Notes: generated from the letters alone by a model not told the origin. A stretch of 15,185 nt of DNA from Holophaga sp. (GCA_031292735.1 JARLGP010000074.1:1-15185), one strand, 5' to 3'. Counted from the first letter of the stretch, positions 1 through 7,400 are shown. Translations and numbers: made by a program.

Positions 1-464
1 CCGTCGTCCCGGCGGCGGCACCGGCCAGGTCCGTCGCTCCGGCGGCAGCGCCGTCCAGGCCCGCCGTTCCGGTGGCGGCGCCCGGCAAACCCGCCGCCCC
101 GGCCGCGGCGCCTCTGCCCGCCGCCGAACCCAAGGCGCCCGAAGATCCCTTGAAGACCATCGGCAAGCTGATCGAGACCGATCCCCGCCAGGCCGCCACC
201 GTGCTCAAGCCCCTGGTCCAGGCCCAGCCGGCCAAGGTCGAGCTGCAAGGCAACTACCTGGCCGCCCTCTACCGAGGCCGCAACCCCGGCGAGTTCGCCC
301 GGGCCTTCACCCGGGCCACGGCCAACGGCGTCACGGTCAAGGCCATGCTCGGGGTGCCCGCCTTCCGGGCGGCCATGGCCGACGAAAGCCGCCTGCAAAA
401 AAAACGGCCGCCGTCCGGGGTGCTTCCTCTGGAAGTCATGGCCAAAGTTCTGGAAGGATTATGA
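1..464 (+). CDS. C-terminal part of an unrecognised protein with an Ala/Pro-rich repeat linker (5' end outside window)
   Basis: The open frame runs into the window from the left (first complete codon at position 3) and stops at TGA 462-464, so only the last 153 residues are visible. A GTG at 72 could be read as a start, but it lies inside the repeat and has no ribosome binding site, so I treat the gene as truncated by the window. The first 40 or so residues are a low-complexity Ala/Pro/Val/Arg linker made of four 10-residue units. About 110 predicted helical residues follow, with alternating hydrophobic positions and a segment (around NYLAALYRGRNPGEFARAF) that is loosely TPR-like. No signature motif identifies a family. 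A long Ala/Pro linker before a small helical domain is common in envelope-spanning or assembly proteins, but the function here is unknown. That the frame is coding is likely from the codon pattern and the clean stop. The next gene is more than 260 nt away. Confidence 0.6.
   Translation, partial: VVPAAAPARSVAPAAAPSRPAVPVAAPGKPAAPAAAPLPAAEPKAPEDPLKTIGKLIETDPRQAATVLKPLVQAQPAKVELQGNYLAALYRGRNPGEFARAFTRATANGVTVKAMLGVPAFRAAMADESRLQKKRPPSGVLPLEVMAKVLEGL
3..122 (+). repeat. Four imperfect 30-bp tandem units encoding a 10-residue Ala/Pro motif
   Basis: In frame, the units read VVPAAAPARS, VAPAAAPSRP, AVPVAAPGKP and AAPAAAPLPA, which is a 30-nt period at 3-32, 33-62, 63-92 and 93-122. The array may continue to the left of the window. 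It encodes a flexible, extended linker. Such arrays change copy number by slippage or recombination. Confidence 0.6.
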
Positions 465-727
465 AAGTAATTGCCGTTTGGCAAAATGGACTCAACCGGC
501 CCGGGGAAGTGGGGCTCAAATGGAAGATCCCTTTCATGGAAAGTCCCAGAATGCCTTGCAATTCTCAAGCCTGCTGAAATTGCACGTTGATAACTCTTGC
601 GGGAGAGCTATAAATTGGAATCAACTGGGAACCTCGGGATTCCATTCCTCGCCTATTTTCCTCTTTGGCGCGGCCTGTCCGCTCTGGTCTAATCAGACAG
701 CGCTTTTTTCCTCTGCAAGGAGCAGCC
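465..727. other. Gene-free region ahead of the LPP20-like lipoprotein
   Basis: This 263-nt stretch is visibly less GC-rich than the flanking genes. It holds a short hairpin just after the upstream stop (TTGCC 471-475 with GGCAA about 480-484, no T-tract), the promoter at 587-614, and a weak inverted repeat in the presumed leader (617-622 with 638-643). A plus-strand frame at 478-861 crosses it, but it runs out of frame into the lipoprotein gene and has no ribosome binding site, so I do not call it. Confidence 0.5.
587..614 (+). promoter_or_regulatory. Sigma70-type promoter for the LPP20-like lipoprotein
   Basis: TTGATA (587-592), 16 nt, then TATAAA (609-614): five of six matches to each consensus box in an otherwise GC-rich context. 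Transcription would start near 620-622 and leave a leader of about 105 nt before the ATG at 728. Prediction from sequence only. Confidence 0.55.
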
Positions 728-1336
728 ATGCGATCGTCCTTCATTCTTCCTTTGGGTCTGGCTCTGGCCGGACTGGTTGGGTGCGGCCCCAAACAGGCCC
801 CCAACACCGTGCCGGTCACCACCACCCCAGTCAAGAATGCTCCCTCCTGGATCGACAATGAAGAGATCCCCGATGGTCTGGCCGCCACCGGTATCGCCCA
901 GGCCAACCCCATGGGCGACAAGTCCTTTCAACGCACCGTGGCCATCGCCGACGCCCGCACCAAGCTGGCCGGCAAGCTGAAGGTGCGGGTGCAGAACATG
1001 TTCTCCCAGCTCAACCAGCAGGTGACCACCGCTTCCGCCGACAGCAGCCAGAAGCCGATCAAGAGCGACGTGATGAACCGGGTCATCGACAACGTCACCC
1101 GGCAGCTCATCGACCAGGAACTGGCCGGCACCAGCACGCGCGCCTTCTGGACCGACCCTTCCGACGGCAACCTCTACGTGTTCGTGGTCATGACCAAGGA
1201 CACCATGGACCGCGCCCTGGCCGGCGCCGCCCAGACCCAGATCAAGAAGGAGATCGCCCAGGGCGAGCAGTCCCTGGACAAGGCCCTGGACAAGCTGGAC
1301 GCGGCCATCGCCGCCAGCGCCACCCCGGCCAACTAG
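728..1336 (+). CDS. LPP20-family-like lipoprotein
   Basis: A 202-residue envelope lipoprotein. I chose the ATG at 728 because AAGGAG (717-722) lies 5 nt upstream and because this start gives a clean signal peptide: a short n-region with Arg2, a hydrophobic stretch at 5-18, and a lipobox Leu16-Val17-Gly18-Cys19. Cys19 would be lipidated. An in-frame codon at 665 would add 21 residues and spoil the signal. The mature part opens with a Pro/Thr-rich linker and a Ser-Trp-Ile-Asp segment. It continues with an ATGIAQA stretch and an A..DARTKLAGKLKVRV helix, the pattern of the LPP20 family (small outer-membrane or surface lipoproteins of unclear role). The C-terminal 30 or so residues are an Ala/Asp/Lys-rich helix. 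It is a single-gene unit with its own promoter and a hairpin after the stop. Family assignment is by pattern recognition; the physiological role is unknown. Confidence 0.8.
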   Translation: MRSSFILPLGLALAGLVGCGPKQAPNTVPVTTTPVKNAPSWIDNEEIPDGLAATGIAQANPMGDKSFQRTVAIADARTKLAGKLKVRVQNMFSQLNQQVTTASADSSQKPIKSDVMNRVIDNVTRQLIDQELAGTSTRAFWTDPSDGNLYVFVVMTKDTMDRALAGAAQTQIKKEIAQGEQSLDKALDKLDAAIAASATPAN

Positions 1337-1351
1337 CCGGTCCGCGCTCCG

Positions 1352-1378
1352 GAACAGCCGCCCTCCGGGCGGCTGTTC
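1352..1378. terminator. Bidirectional terminator-like hairpin between convergent genes
   Basis: GAACAGCCGCCC (1352-1363), loop TCC, GGGCGGCTGTTC (1367-1378): a perfect 12-bp stem between the lipoprotein stop (1336) and the metalloprotease stop (1385, other strand). There is no T-run on either side, so strength as a classical intrinsic terminator is uncertain. Its position suggests it insulates both genes. Confidence 0.6.
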
Positions 1379-1384
1379 TTCGTC

Positions 1385-4300
1385 CTACTCCACCTTCACC
1401 ATCCGGGTGACGCTGCGCTGGCCGGCGGCGGTGTCGCTGACGGAGAAAACGCACTCCAGGTGGTCGACGCCGGTGGCCAGCTCGATGGCGCCCCCGGTGG
1501 CGATGGTGAGGATCGCGTGGGTGTGCGGGTCCTTCACCACCACCCCGGGCCAACTGCCGTGGTCCCACCCCAGGTGGACCACCCCTTCGCCCCAGCGCCT
1601 GGCCACCGGCTCCCGGGCGGCCACGGCGCCGGGGGCCTGGAACCGGCCGGTCTCCGGCAGCCGACGGCCGCCCTTGCGCACCCGCAGGGTGAAGGGCCAG
1701 GCCCGCATGGCAGGGGTCATGGGAACCAGCAGCACGAAGGAACGGTAGTCCCGGCGGGTGGGCAGGTCGGCGATGGGCTTCGCCGCGAACGGGATGGGCC
1801 GCATCAGGGCCCGGCCGCGCCGGTCCAGGCACTCCAGGGTGTAGTCGCCCGGGGCGGGCGGGGCCGCGGGCTGCGGGCTGGTGAAGGCCGGCCGCCAGGC
1901 CAGCCTGCCCTGGTCGATGGTGCCCCAGACCAGCAGGCTGGCCGTCGCGTCGGGATCGCCCGCCGTCGGCCGGAGATCCGGGGCGGGGCGGCCCGCTTCC
2001 CAGGCCCGGAAGTCCAGGACGGCTTCGTAGGTATAGTCGCTGACCCAGCGGGGGTAGCATTGGCCCATGACATCGCTGTAGCTGCTGGGGGGCTTCAGCT
2101 CGCCGCTGGCCACATCGAAGCCGCAGGCGCCGATGCTGCCGCCGGGATAGCTGAAGGCCAGGTCCGGTGTCGCGGCGGATCCGCAGGGGGCGTGGCGTCG
2201 GCCGAAAGTGTGGCCCAGTTCATGGGCGAAGGTGTCGAAGCAGTTCTGCCGATCCCGGCCGCCGGGATCGTCCCAGCCGATGGCCGAGCGCTCCAGGCCG
2301 CTGCCGGAGGCGCCGTCCATGGCCAGTCCGGTGACGTCGCCGTCCATGGGCATGGCGAACACGCCGTAGCCGTAGCGCAGGCTCCGGCTGTCCTCCAGCA
2401 GCCGCTTGGCTTCCAGGCTGTCCCGGAGCGCCACGTAGCTGGTGAAATCGGTCCCCAGCGGCACGGGGCTGGTGAACACCGGGCCCACCTTGATGTCCAC
2501 TTCCTGCACCGGGTAGTACTGCCGGATCCGGGTCAGCCAGGATTCGGCGGTGCGTCCGTCCCGGTCCACGTTGCCCACGGCGGCGCCGCTGCGAACCGGG
2601 AACAGGGTGATGCGCAGCGGTGGCACCGGGCGGATGTCCAGAACCCCGGGCACCCCGTTGGCGGGGTAGCTGCGCACCGGCGCCTCCACCGAACCGTCCA
2701 CCGGATCGGGCAGCAGTTCCAGCAGGATGGTGTTGCCCGGCTGCAGGGCGCTGGCCGGGACGGGCAGGTTCCAGCTGTCCTCCAGCAGCATTTCCCGCAG
2801 GGCGGTGGGAACCCCGGTGCGCGGCGCGGCAATCTCGCCGCCGAATACGCTCTGGCCGCGGGCGTTCTGGATGCAGACCCGGACCGTGGGCGCCGCGGTG
2901 TTCTCGGCGTTGGCCCGCAGGAACACCCGGAGCAGGCCTTCCCGGCCCGCCACCAGCGGCACCGGCCCGCCCATGCGCTGAACCGCCTGGGTTATGTACA
3001 TCGATTCGATCTGCAGCGAGGCCTTGCTGGGCGCCGCGGGCGCCACCGTGAACGGTTCCCTGGAGGCGGCCTTGCCGCCCCGGGTGGCGACCCGGATGGG
3101 GCCGCTGGCCGCCCCGGGCGGCACCAGCACCCGGACTTCGGTGGCCGTGGCGCTGAGCGGGGCCGCGGCCGGGATGCCGGCGAACGCGACCGATTCCAGC
3201 TGGTCGAGGCCCCTGCCGCGGATCAGCACGGGCGTTCCGGGCCGGCCCTGGGCGGGCAGGAACCCGCTGATCTCCGGCGCCCCGCGGGTGACCACGAACG
3301 GCTTGGCGCTGCGGCCCAGGCCCGCCTGGGAGACCAGGGTGAGCGGGCCGGAGGCCGCGCCCGGGGGCACCCAGAGCACCAGCCTGCCGTCGTCCCAGGT
3401 GTAGAGGTCGGCCTGCTGGCCGCCCAGTTGGGCCCTGGCGACCCCCTGGAAACCGGACCCCAGGATCTCCACCCGGGTGCCGGCGGGGCCGGAGCCGGGC
3501 CTGAAGGCCCGGATGGCCGGCGCGGCCAGGCTGGCCCGGGTGACGACGAAAGGCTCCCTGGAGCGCACCGTCCGGCCGGCGGTGGCCAGCTCCACCCGGC
3601 CGGAACCGGCGCCGCCCGGCACCACCGCCTCGATGCGGGAATCGTCCACCAGGGTGTACGCCGCCGGCGCTCCGCCGAAGCTCACCGTCGCCACCCCGGC
3701 CAGCCCCGTGCCGGTGAGGGTGACCCGGGTGCCCACCGGCCCCATGGGCGGGTCCAGCAGGGCCACGTCCGGATCGGGCGCCGGGCCGTCCAGCACGGCA
3801 AAGGCGGTGGGCGCCGAACACGTTTGACCTGAGCGGGTGACCACCCGGACCTCGCCGGTGACCGCGCCCGGGGGCACCGAGATGCGGATCTGGGTGGCCC
3901 CCACCGCCCGCACCGGCGCCTCCACATCGCCGATGAACACGTGATCGACTCCGCCCAGATCGCTGCCGAACAGCACCAGCGGGGCATGGACCGTGCCGCT
4001 CCTGGGGTTGAAGCCGGACAGGGCGGGGGCCGCGGCCCGGACCCGGAAAGGTCCGCCGCTGCTGACCACCGGGCCCTGCCGGGGAATCAGGTTGATGGGG
4101 CCGGAGCCGGCCCCGGCGGGCACCCAAAGCGCCAGCCGGAAATCGTCCCAGGCCACGAACAGGGCCTCCCGGCCGCCCACGGTGACGGTTTCCACCTTCC
4201 TCATGCCCATTCCCTGGACCTCCACCCGGGCGCCGGTGGGGCCCTGCTCCGGGGACACCTGCAGGATCCGCAGGGGAATGGAGCCGGGTTTCGCTCCGGC

Positions 4301-4396
4301 GCCGCCGCAGCCAAGGAAGGCCGCCGCGGCCAGGCCCAGGGCGGCGAGGCCGCGCCGCAGGAACCGCTTCGGCTCGGACACCCGCATGAAGCCCAT
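1385..4396 (-). CDS. Exported metzincin-type zinc metalloprotease with five IPT/TIG domains
   Basis: A predicted 1003-residue exported protease. Residues 1-30 form a signal sequence: basic SEPKRFLRR, then a hydrophobic Ala/Leu run, ending AAAFLGC with Cys30 as a probable but non-ideal lipidation site. Five IPT/TIG immunoglobulin-like domains follow at about 40-120, 123-202, 210-286, 293-370 and 373-452, each with P..G..GT.V.I.G.G and VPPGA.SG motifs. A linker region of about 250 residues leads to the catalytic motif HELGHTFGRRH (725-735), which has His725, His729 and His735 as zinc ligands and Glu726 as the general base. A Met-turn candidate, SDVMGQC, follows with Met777. The C-terminal 200 or so residues look beta-rich and of unknown role. 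The ATG at 4396 is preferred: GGAGT lies at 4405-4401, and upstream candidates at 4411 (ATG) and 4420 (TTG) fall at or inside the promoter. The substrate is unknown. IPT domains usually bind surfaces, glycans or proteins, so adhesion plus proteolysis at the cell surface is my inference. Confidence 0.85.
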   Translation of the reverse strand: MGFMRVSEPKRFLRRGLAALGLAAAAFLGCGGAGAKPGSIPLRILQVSPEQGPTGARVEVQGMGMRKVETVTVGGREALFVAWDDFRLALWVPAGAGSGPINLIPRQGPVVSSGGPFRVRAAAPALSGFNPRSGTVHAPLVLFGSDLGGVDHVFIGDVEAPVRAVGATQIRISVPPGAVTGEVRVVTRSGQTCSAPTAFAVLDGPAPDPDVALLDPPMGPVGTRVTLTGTGLAGVATVSFGGAPAAYTLVDDSRIEAVVPGGAGSGRVELATAGRTVRSREPFVVTRASLAAPAIRAFRPGSGPAGTRVEILGSGFQGVARAQLGGQQADLYTWDDGRLVLWVPPGAASGPLTLVSQAGLGRSAKPFVVTRGAPEISGFLPAQGRPGTPVLIRGRGLDQLESVAFAGIPAAAPLSATATEVRVLVPPGAASGPIRVATRGGKAASREPFTVAPAAPSKASLQIESMYITQAVQRMGGPVPLVAGREGLLRVFLRANAENTAAPTVRVCIQNARGQSVFGGEIAAPRTGVPTALREMLLEDSWNLPVPASALQPGNTILLELLPDPVDGSVEAPVRSYPANGVPGVLDIRPVPPLRITLFPVRSGAAVGNVDRDGRTAESWLTRIRQYYPVQEVDIKVGPVFTSPVPLGTDFTSYVALRDSLEAKRLLEDSRSLRYGYGVFAMPMDGDVTGLAMDGASGSGLERSAIGWDDPGGRDRQNCFDTFAHELGHTFGRRHAPCGSAATPDLAFSYPGGSIGACGFDVASGELKPPSSYSDVMGQCYPRWVSDYTYEAVLDFRAWEAGRPAPDLRPTAGDPDATASLLVWGTIDQGRLAWRPAFTSPQPAAPPAPGDYTLECLDRRGRALMRPIPFAAKPIADLPTRRDYRSFVLLVPMTPAMRAWPFTLRVRKGGRRLPETGRFQAPGAVAAREPVARRWGEGVVHLGWDHGSWPGVVVKDPHTHAILTIATGGAIELATGVDHLECVFSVSDTAAGQRSVTRMVKVE
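3041..4279 (-). repeat. Five tandem IPT/TIG domain-coding repeats
   Basis: Five consecutive units of about 230-250 nt each encode one IPT fold. They share the recurring codon blocks for GPxGTxVxIxGxG and VPPGAxSGP and a closing (S)REPFxV-type strand. The units have diverged at DNA level. The last (fifth) and fourth keep the most similar VPPGAASGP segments, which suggests past internal duplication. Confidence 0.7.
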
Positions 4397-4418
4397 GGCA
4401 ACTCCGGTCATGGTGGTC

Positions 4419-4446
4419 AATATATTTAATTAATAAATGTTGTCAA
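4419..4446 (-). promoter_or_regulatory. Sigma70-type promoter for the IPT-metzincin gene
   Basis: Read on the minus strand: TTGACA (4446-4441, perfect -35), 16 nt of almost pure A/T, then TATATT (4424-4419, five of six). Transcription should start near 4412, giving a leader of roughly 15 nt before the ATG at 4396. This helps decide the start: the TTG at 4420 lies in the -10 box and cannot be in the mRNA. Confidence 0.6.
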
Positions 4447-4521
4447 TGACCTGCAAGTCCCGGCGTGTCCGCACTCCCGTCCGCGCCGGGAAAATGGGAA
4501 TTTCAATGGCATCATGGAGAA

Positions 4522-4527
4522 AGGGGG
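4522..4527 (+). promoter_or_regulatory. Ribosome binding site that fixes a GTG start
   Basis: AGGGGG sits 7 nt before the GTG at 4535. The in-frame ATG at 4514 lies upstream of this site and has only a weak purine tract of its own. The GTG start also removes a non-hydrophobic seven-residue extension from the first membrane helix. Confidence 0.55.
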
Positions 4528-4534
4528 ATTGACC

Positions 4535-4936
4535 GTGCGGTTGTTGTTCCGATTCCTGTTCTCCGCCATCGGCCTTCTGGTCGCGTCTTACCTGGTGCCC
4601 GGGATCACCCATGGCGCCTTCCTGGACCTGGTGGTGGTGGCGGTGCTGCTGGGCGCCCTCAACGCCACCCTGGGCATGCTGCTCAAGTTCATGGCCTTCG
4701 TGCCCATGGCCTGCAGTTTCGGCTGCCTCAGCCTGTTCATCAACGGGCTGGTGTTCTGGTTCGCCGGCTGGATCGCCGGGAACCTCGGCCTGGGCTTCCG
4801 GGTGGCCGGGTTCTGGGCGGGTTTTTTCGGCGCCCTGGTGTCCAGCGCGGCAGCCTCGGTGCTGGAATGGATCTTCTTCGGCAGGAACCAGCCCCCCCGG
4901 CCGGAGGGGCCCCGGCGCATCAAGCAGATCAACTAG
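4535..4936 (+). CDS. Small membrane protein of the phage-holin-4 / YvlD-like family
   Basis: A 133-residue, very hydrophobic inner-membrane protein with about four transmembrane segments (roughly residues 5-22, 28-50, 55-80 and 85-115). It ends in a short basic cytoplasmic tail rich in Arg, Pro and Lys. The pattern (LLFRFLFSAIGLLVASYLVPGI near the start, a conserved LGALNA.LG segment, then FWFAGW and FGALVSS) matches the widespread family annotated as phage holin family 4 or YvlD-like. Despite that name, the family is mostly chromosomal, and a lytic role is not implied. No phage genes are nearby. In some bacteria the family is linked to envelope stress, but nothing here tests this. It is divergent from the metalloprotease gene, with about 138 nt between starts. 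It converges on the next gene with no spacer. If the ATG at 4514 is used, the protein gains seven residues. Confidence 0.8.
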   Translation: MRLLFRFLFSAIGLLVASYLVPGITHGAFLDLVVVAVLLGALNATLGMLLKFMAFVPMACSFGCLSLFINGLVFWFAGWIAGNLGLGFRVAGFWAGFFGALVSSAAASVLEWIFFGRNQPPRPEGPRRIKQIN

Positions 4937-6076
4937 TTAGTCCGACAGCGCGAACACTACCTTCTCGTTGCGGAAGCGGTCCTTGGCCAGGATCTTCACG
5001 GTGGCGCTGTTCCGGTCCTCGGCGATGGTCAGGGTGTAGTGCTTGTCCTTTTCCAGGGAACCCGGAATCACGCTCACCTTGGAGATCTTCTGCAGGCCGG
5101 CCTCGGCCGCGGTGAGGGTGATGGTGTCCTTGGAACGCAGGTCCATGGCCTGGGTGAACACGCCGTCGGTCCAGTTGGCCCCGGCCCGGTCCTTGGCGAA
5201 CACCGGCACCACGATGACGCCCTGCTGCTCGAGGCTCTTGCGGTTGCCCACCAGGTAGTGGACCGAGTTGAGCTTGGCCTTCTGGGACTCGTTGGTGGCG
5301 GAAAGCCCATCGATCTCCTTGATCATGTTGGCCTTCTCCACCTGGAGGGCCTCGATGTCGGCGGTGATCTTGACCTTCTGGGCGTTCAGGTCGGCCACCT
5401 CCTCCTCCAGCTTGGAGGCCTTCTCGTTGGCCACATCCCGCTCCCCTACGATCTTGGCCTTCTCCTCGGCCTGCAGGGCGGTGGGCGAGATGGCGGCCCG
5501 GCCCTGGGAGACCCATGACCCGTAGACGCCGTTATTGTAGAAATGGTAGACCTCGAATCCCGGAGCCAGCTTGTCCATGATCAGCACCCGGCTGATGAGG
5601 GCCTTGGCCTTCGCTTCGGAAACGCCCTTCCGCCGGAGGAAACGCATGGCCAGGCCGTAGTGGCTGTCGTTGGCCCTGGCCACATCGGGCCGGGGCAGCA
5701 CCGCCCGCAGCTGGGTGATCTTCTGGTTGAGGGTCTTGATCTCCTTGTCCTTGTCCAGGACTTCCTGCAGCAGGGCCTGGTACGAGCTGCTCTTTTCGGC
5801 CTTGATGCGCTCCTCCAGGGCCGTCTTCTGCTCTTCCGTGAGCTGCAGGGTGGTGGCGTCGGGACGGACGTCGTTGACCCCGGCCTCCTTCAGTTTGCGG
5901 GTCTGCTCGGCGCCGGTGCTGCCCGCCTGCTGGCTGAGTTTGTCCAGTTCGGCCGCCTTTTGCGACAGGTCGCGGATTTCCTTGTCCTCGCTGGATCGAT
6001 GGCAAGCCGGCGCCGCCAGGAGCAGGCCGATGGCGAGGGCCCCCAGGGAGAACCTGAAAAAGCGTTTGAAAATCAT
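4937..6076 (-). CDS. Exported coiled-coil protein, probable lipoprotein
   Basis: A predicted 379-residue envelope protein of unknown function. The ATG at 6076 is chosen because CGGAG precedes it by 6 nt and a typical signal follows: basic MIFKRFFRF, a hydrophobic run, then LLLAAPAC with Cys25 as a likely but imperfect lipidation site. An ATG at 6112 would prepend 12 residues with Pro and His. Residues about 30-125 are charged and heptad-like (Glu/Lys/Gln/Leu rich). A short globular patch with GLAMRFLRRKGVSEAKAKAL and YHFYNNGVYGSW follows. A second strong coiled coil then spans about 195-260. The last 110 or so residues are beta-rich and open with VHYLVGNRKSLEQQGVI. The order of lipid signal, coiled coil, then a Y.VG...L...G beta domain resembles the architecture of Bacteroidota collagen-binding-like (Cbp1-type) lipoproteins. 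That is a resemblance only. The gene is monocistronic and divergent from metK. Confidence 0.7.
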   Translation of the reverse strand: MIFKRFFRFSLGALAIGLLLAAPACHRSSEDKEIRDLSQKAAELDKLSQQAGSTGAEQTRKLKEAGVNDVRPDATTLQLTEEQKTALEERIKAEKSSSYQALLQEVLDKDKEIKTLNQKITQLRAVLPRPDVARANDSHYGLAMRFLRRKGVSEAKAKALISRVLIMDKLAPGFEVYHFYNNGVYGSWVSQGRAAISPTALQAEEKAKIVGERDVANEKASKLEEEVADLNAQKVKITADIEALQVEKANMIKEIDGLSATNESQKAKLNSVHYLVGNRKSLEQQGVIVVPVFAKDRAGANWTDGVFTQAMDLRSKDTITLTAAEAGLQKISKVSVIPGSLEKDKHYTLTIAEDRNSATVKILAKDRFRNEKVVFALSD

Positions 6077-6124
6077 TGGCGACTCCGGGGAAAAGCGGTG
6101 AGCGGGTCCCATCCAGCCATTATC

Positions 6125-6153
6125 AACATAGCGGCCCGGGCCGGGGAATTCAA
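6125..6153 (-). promoter_or_regulatory. Candidate promoter for the coiled-coil protein gene
   Basis: On the minus strand: TTGAAT (6153-6148), 17 nt, TATGTT (6130-6125), four of six matches to each box. It would give a leader of about 42 nt. An overlapping GATAAT (6124-6119) is a possible alternative -10 but lacks a -35 at the right distance. Confidence 0.35.
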
Positions 6154-6162
6154 ATCCTGTCC

Positions 6163-6192
6163 GGTCGGCGGGCTATTCCGAGCCCGCCGGTC
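6163..6192 (+). promoter_or_regulatory. Hairpin immediately upstream of metK
   Basis: GGCGGGCT (6167-6174), six-base loop, AGCCCGCC (6181-6188), extendable by C-G, two G-U wobbles and G-C out to 6163/6192. Whether it is transcribed depends on where metK transcription starts. TAAACT at 6196-6201 is the only reasonable -10 close to the gene, and it would place the hairpin upstream of the transcript. I do not see the helices of a known SAM-sensing riboswitch. Confidence 0.35.
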
Positions 6193-6219
6193 TGGTAAAC
6201 TCGGGGCGGGGGCGACTCA

Positions 6220-7362
6220 ATGGTTGCAGATAACCGAATCCTATTCACTTCCGAATGCGTCACGGAAGGCCATCCCGACAAGATCGCGGACCAGATTTCC
6301 GACGCCGTGCTGGACGCGGCGCTCACCGGCGACCGCAACAGCCGCGTGGCCTGCGAAACCCTGGTCACCACCGGGCTGATCGTCGTGGCCGGGGAGATCA
6401 CCACCGACTGCTACATCCCGGTCGCCCAGCTGGCCCGGGACACGGTGCGCAGCATCGGCTACGACCATAGTTCCAAAGGCTTCGACTGCAATACCTGCGC
6501 GGTCGTGGTGACCCTTGACCAGCAGAGCCCCGATATCGCCATGGGGGTGAACACCGGCGGCGCCGGGGACCAGGGTCTGATGTTCGGCTACGCCACGGTG
6601 GAGACGCCCGAGCTGATGCCCGCGCCCCTGCACTATTCCCACGCCCTCACCCGCAAGCTGTCCGAGGTGCGCAAGTCGGGCCAGATCGAATGGCTGCGGC
6701 CGGACGGCAAGTCCCAGGTGACGGTGGAATACGACGGCGAAAAGGTGGCCCGGATCCACACCGTGGTGATCTCCACCCAGCACGCGGAATCCGCCAGCAA
6801 CGCCGAGATCCGCGAACGGATCATCAAGGAAGTGATCCAGACGGCGCTTCCCGCCGAGTACCTGGACCAGAACACCATCTACCACGTGAATCCCACCGGC
6901 CGCTTCGTCATCGGCGGGCCCATGGGCGACACCGGCCTCACCGGGCGCAAGATCATCGTGGATTCCTACGGCGGGTCGGGCCATCACGGCGGCGGGGCGT
7001 TCTCCGGCAAGGATCCCTCCAAGGTGGACCGGTCCGCGGCCTACATGGGGCGCTACATCGCGAAGAACATCGTGGCCGCCGGTCTGGCTCGCAAGTGCGA
7101 AATCCAGCTTGCCTATGCCATCGGCGTGGCCGAGCCGGTGTCCATCGCGGTGGACACCTTCGGCACCGGCTCGGTGGCCGACGCGCTGATCGTCAAGGCG
7201 GTGCGCGAGGTGTTCAGCTGCACGCCCAAGGCCATGATCGATACCCTGGACCTGCGCCGGCCCATCTACCTGCCCACGGCCGCCTACGGCCACTTTGGCC
7301 GGGAAGGGTTCAGCTGGGAGCGCACCGACAAGGTGGAAGCCCTCAAGGCCGCCCTGCGCTAG
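6220..7362 (+). CDS. metK: S-adenosylmethionine synthetase
   Basis: A 380-residue cytoplasmic enzyme that makes S-adenosylmethionine from methionine and ATP, releasing phosphate and pyrophosphate. It is normally a tetramer using Mg2+ and K+. Full-length family landmarks are present: [20 protein letters not shown] at the N-terminus (GHPDK at 17-21, methionine/ATP site), [12 protein letters not shown] at about 114-125, and the glycine-rich loop [19 protein letters not shown] from 257. The C-terminal end [16 protein letters not shown] is also standard. Length matches the family (about 380-400). The start is the ATG at 6220, which gives the expected distance to the first motif; the upstream GGGGGCG is a weak ribosome binding site. 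It is a single-gene unit with several hairpins after the stop. The product is the methyl donor for CheR encoded further right, though every methyltransferase in the cell shares it. Confidence 0.98.
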   Translation: MVADNRILFTSECVTEGHPDKIADQISDAVLDAALTGDRNSRVACETLVTTGLIVVAGEITTDCYIPVAQLARDTVRSIGYDHSSKGFDCNTCAVVVTLDQQSPDIAMGVNTGGAGDQGLMFGYATVETPELMPAPLHYSHALTRKLSEVRKSGQIEWLRPDGKSQVTVEYDGEKVARIHTVVISTQHAESASNAEIRERIIKEVIQTALPAEYLDQNTIYHVNPTGRFVIGGPMGDTGLTGRKIIVDSYGGSGHHGGGAFSGKDPSKVDRSAAYMGRYIAKNIVAAGLARKCEIQLAYAIGVAEPVSIAVDTFGTGSVADALIVKAVREVFSCTPKAMIDTLDLRRPIYLPTAAYGHFGREGFSWERTDKVEALKAALR

Positions 7363-7375
7363 GTTGCCGGGGCAA

Positions 7376-7400
7376 CCCAACCCGAGGCGCTCGGGTTGGG
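7376..7400 (+). terminator. Hairpin after metK
   Basis: CCCAACCCGAG (7376-7386), loop GCG, CTCGGGTTGGG (7390-7400): a perfect 11-bp stem 13 nt after the metK stop. No T-run follows. A second inverted repeat, GGTTGCC/GGCAACC (7362-7377), overlaps its left arm, so the two cannot form fully at once. Confidence 0.55.

Noticed and set aside
478..861. 127-codon plus-strand frame before and into the lipoprotein gene
   Set aside because: It covers the promoter and leader, has no ribosome binding site, and its C-terminal half is out of frame with the lipoprotein.
1460..3832. 790-codon plus-strand open frame
   Set aside because: It lies antisense to the IPT-metzincin gene. Its product is low-complexity Gly/Arg/Pro/His-rich, as expected from a GC-rich shadow frame, and it has no domain or ribosome binding site. 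The minus-strand frame has signal peptide, IPT repeats and HExxH motif.
2220..4127. 635-codon minus-strand open frame
   Set aside because: It is an alternative frame of the same metzincin gene with Gly/Arg/Pro-rich nonsense composition.
4535..4936. Phage remnant, suggested by the holin-4 family name
   Set aside because: The family is mostly chromosomal and there is no endolysin, integrase, portal or att-like repeat nearby. Composition matches the neighbours.
6077..6219. SAM riboswitch upstream of metK
   Set aside because: I looked for the multi-helix SAM-I core and pseudoknot-forming leaders and found only a single hairpin. The likely leader is too short.
6241..7380. 379-codon minus-strand frame opposite metK
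   Set aside because: It is an exact shadow of metK, whose catalytic motifs are intact. The antisense product is Gly/His-rich.
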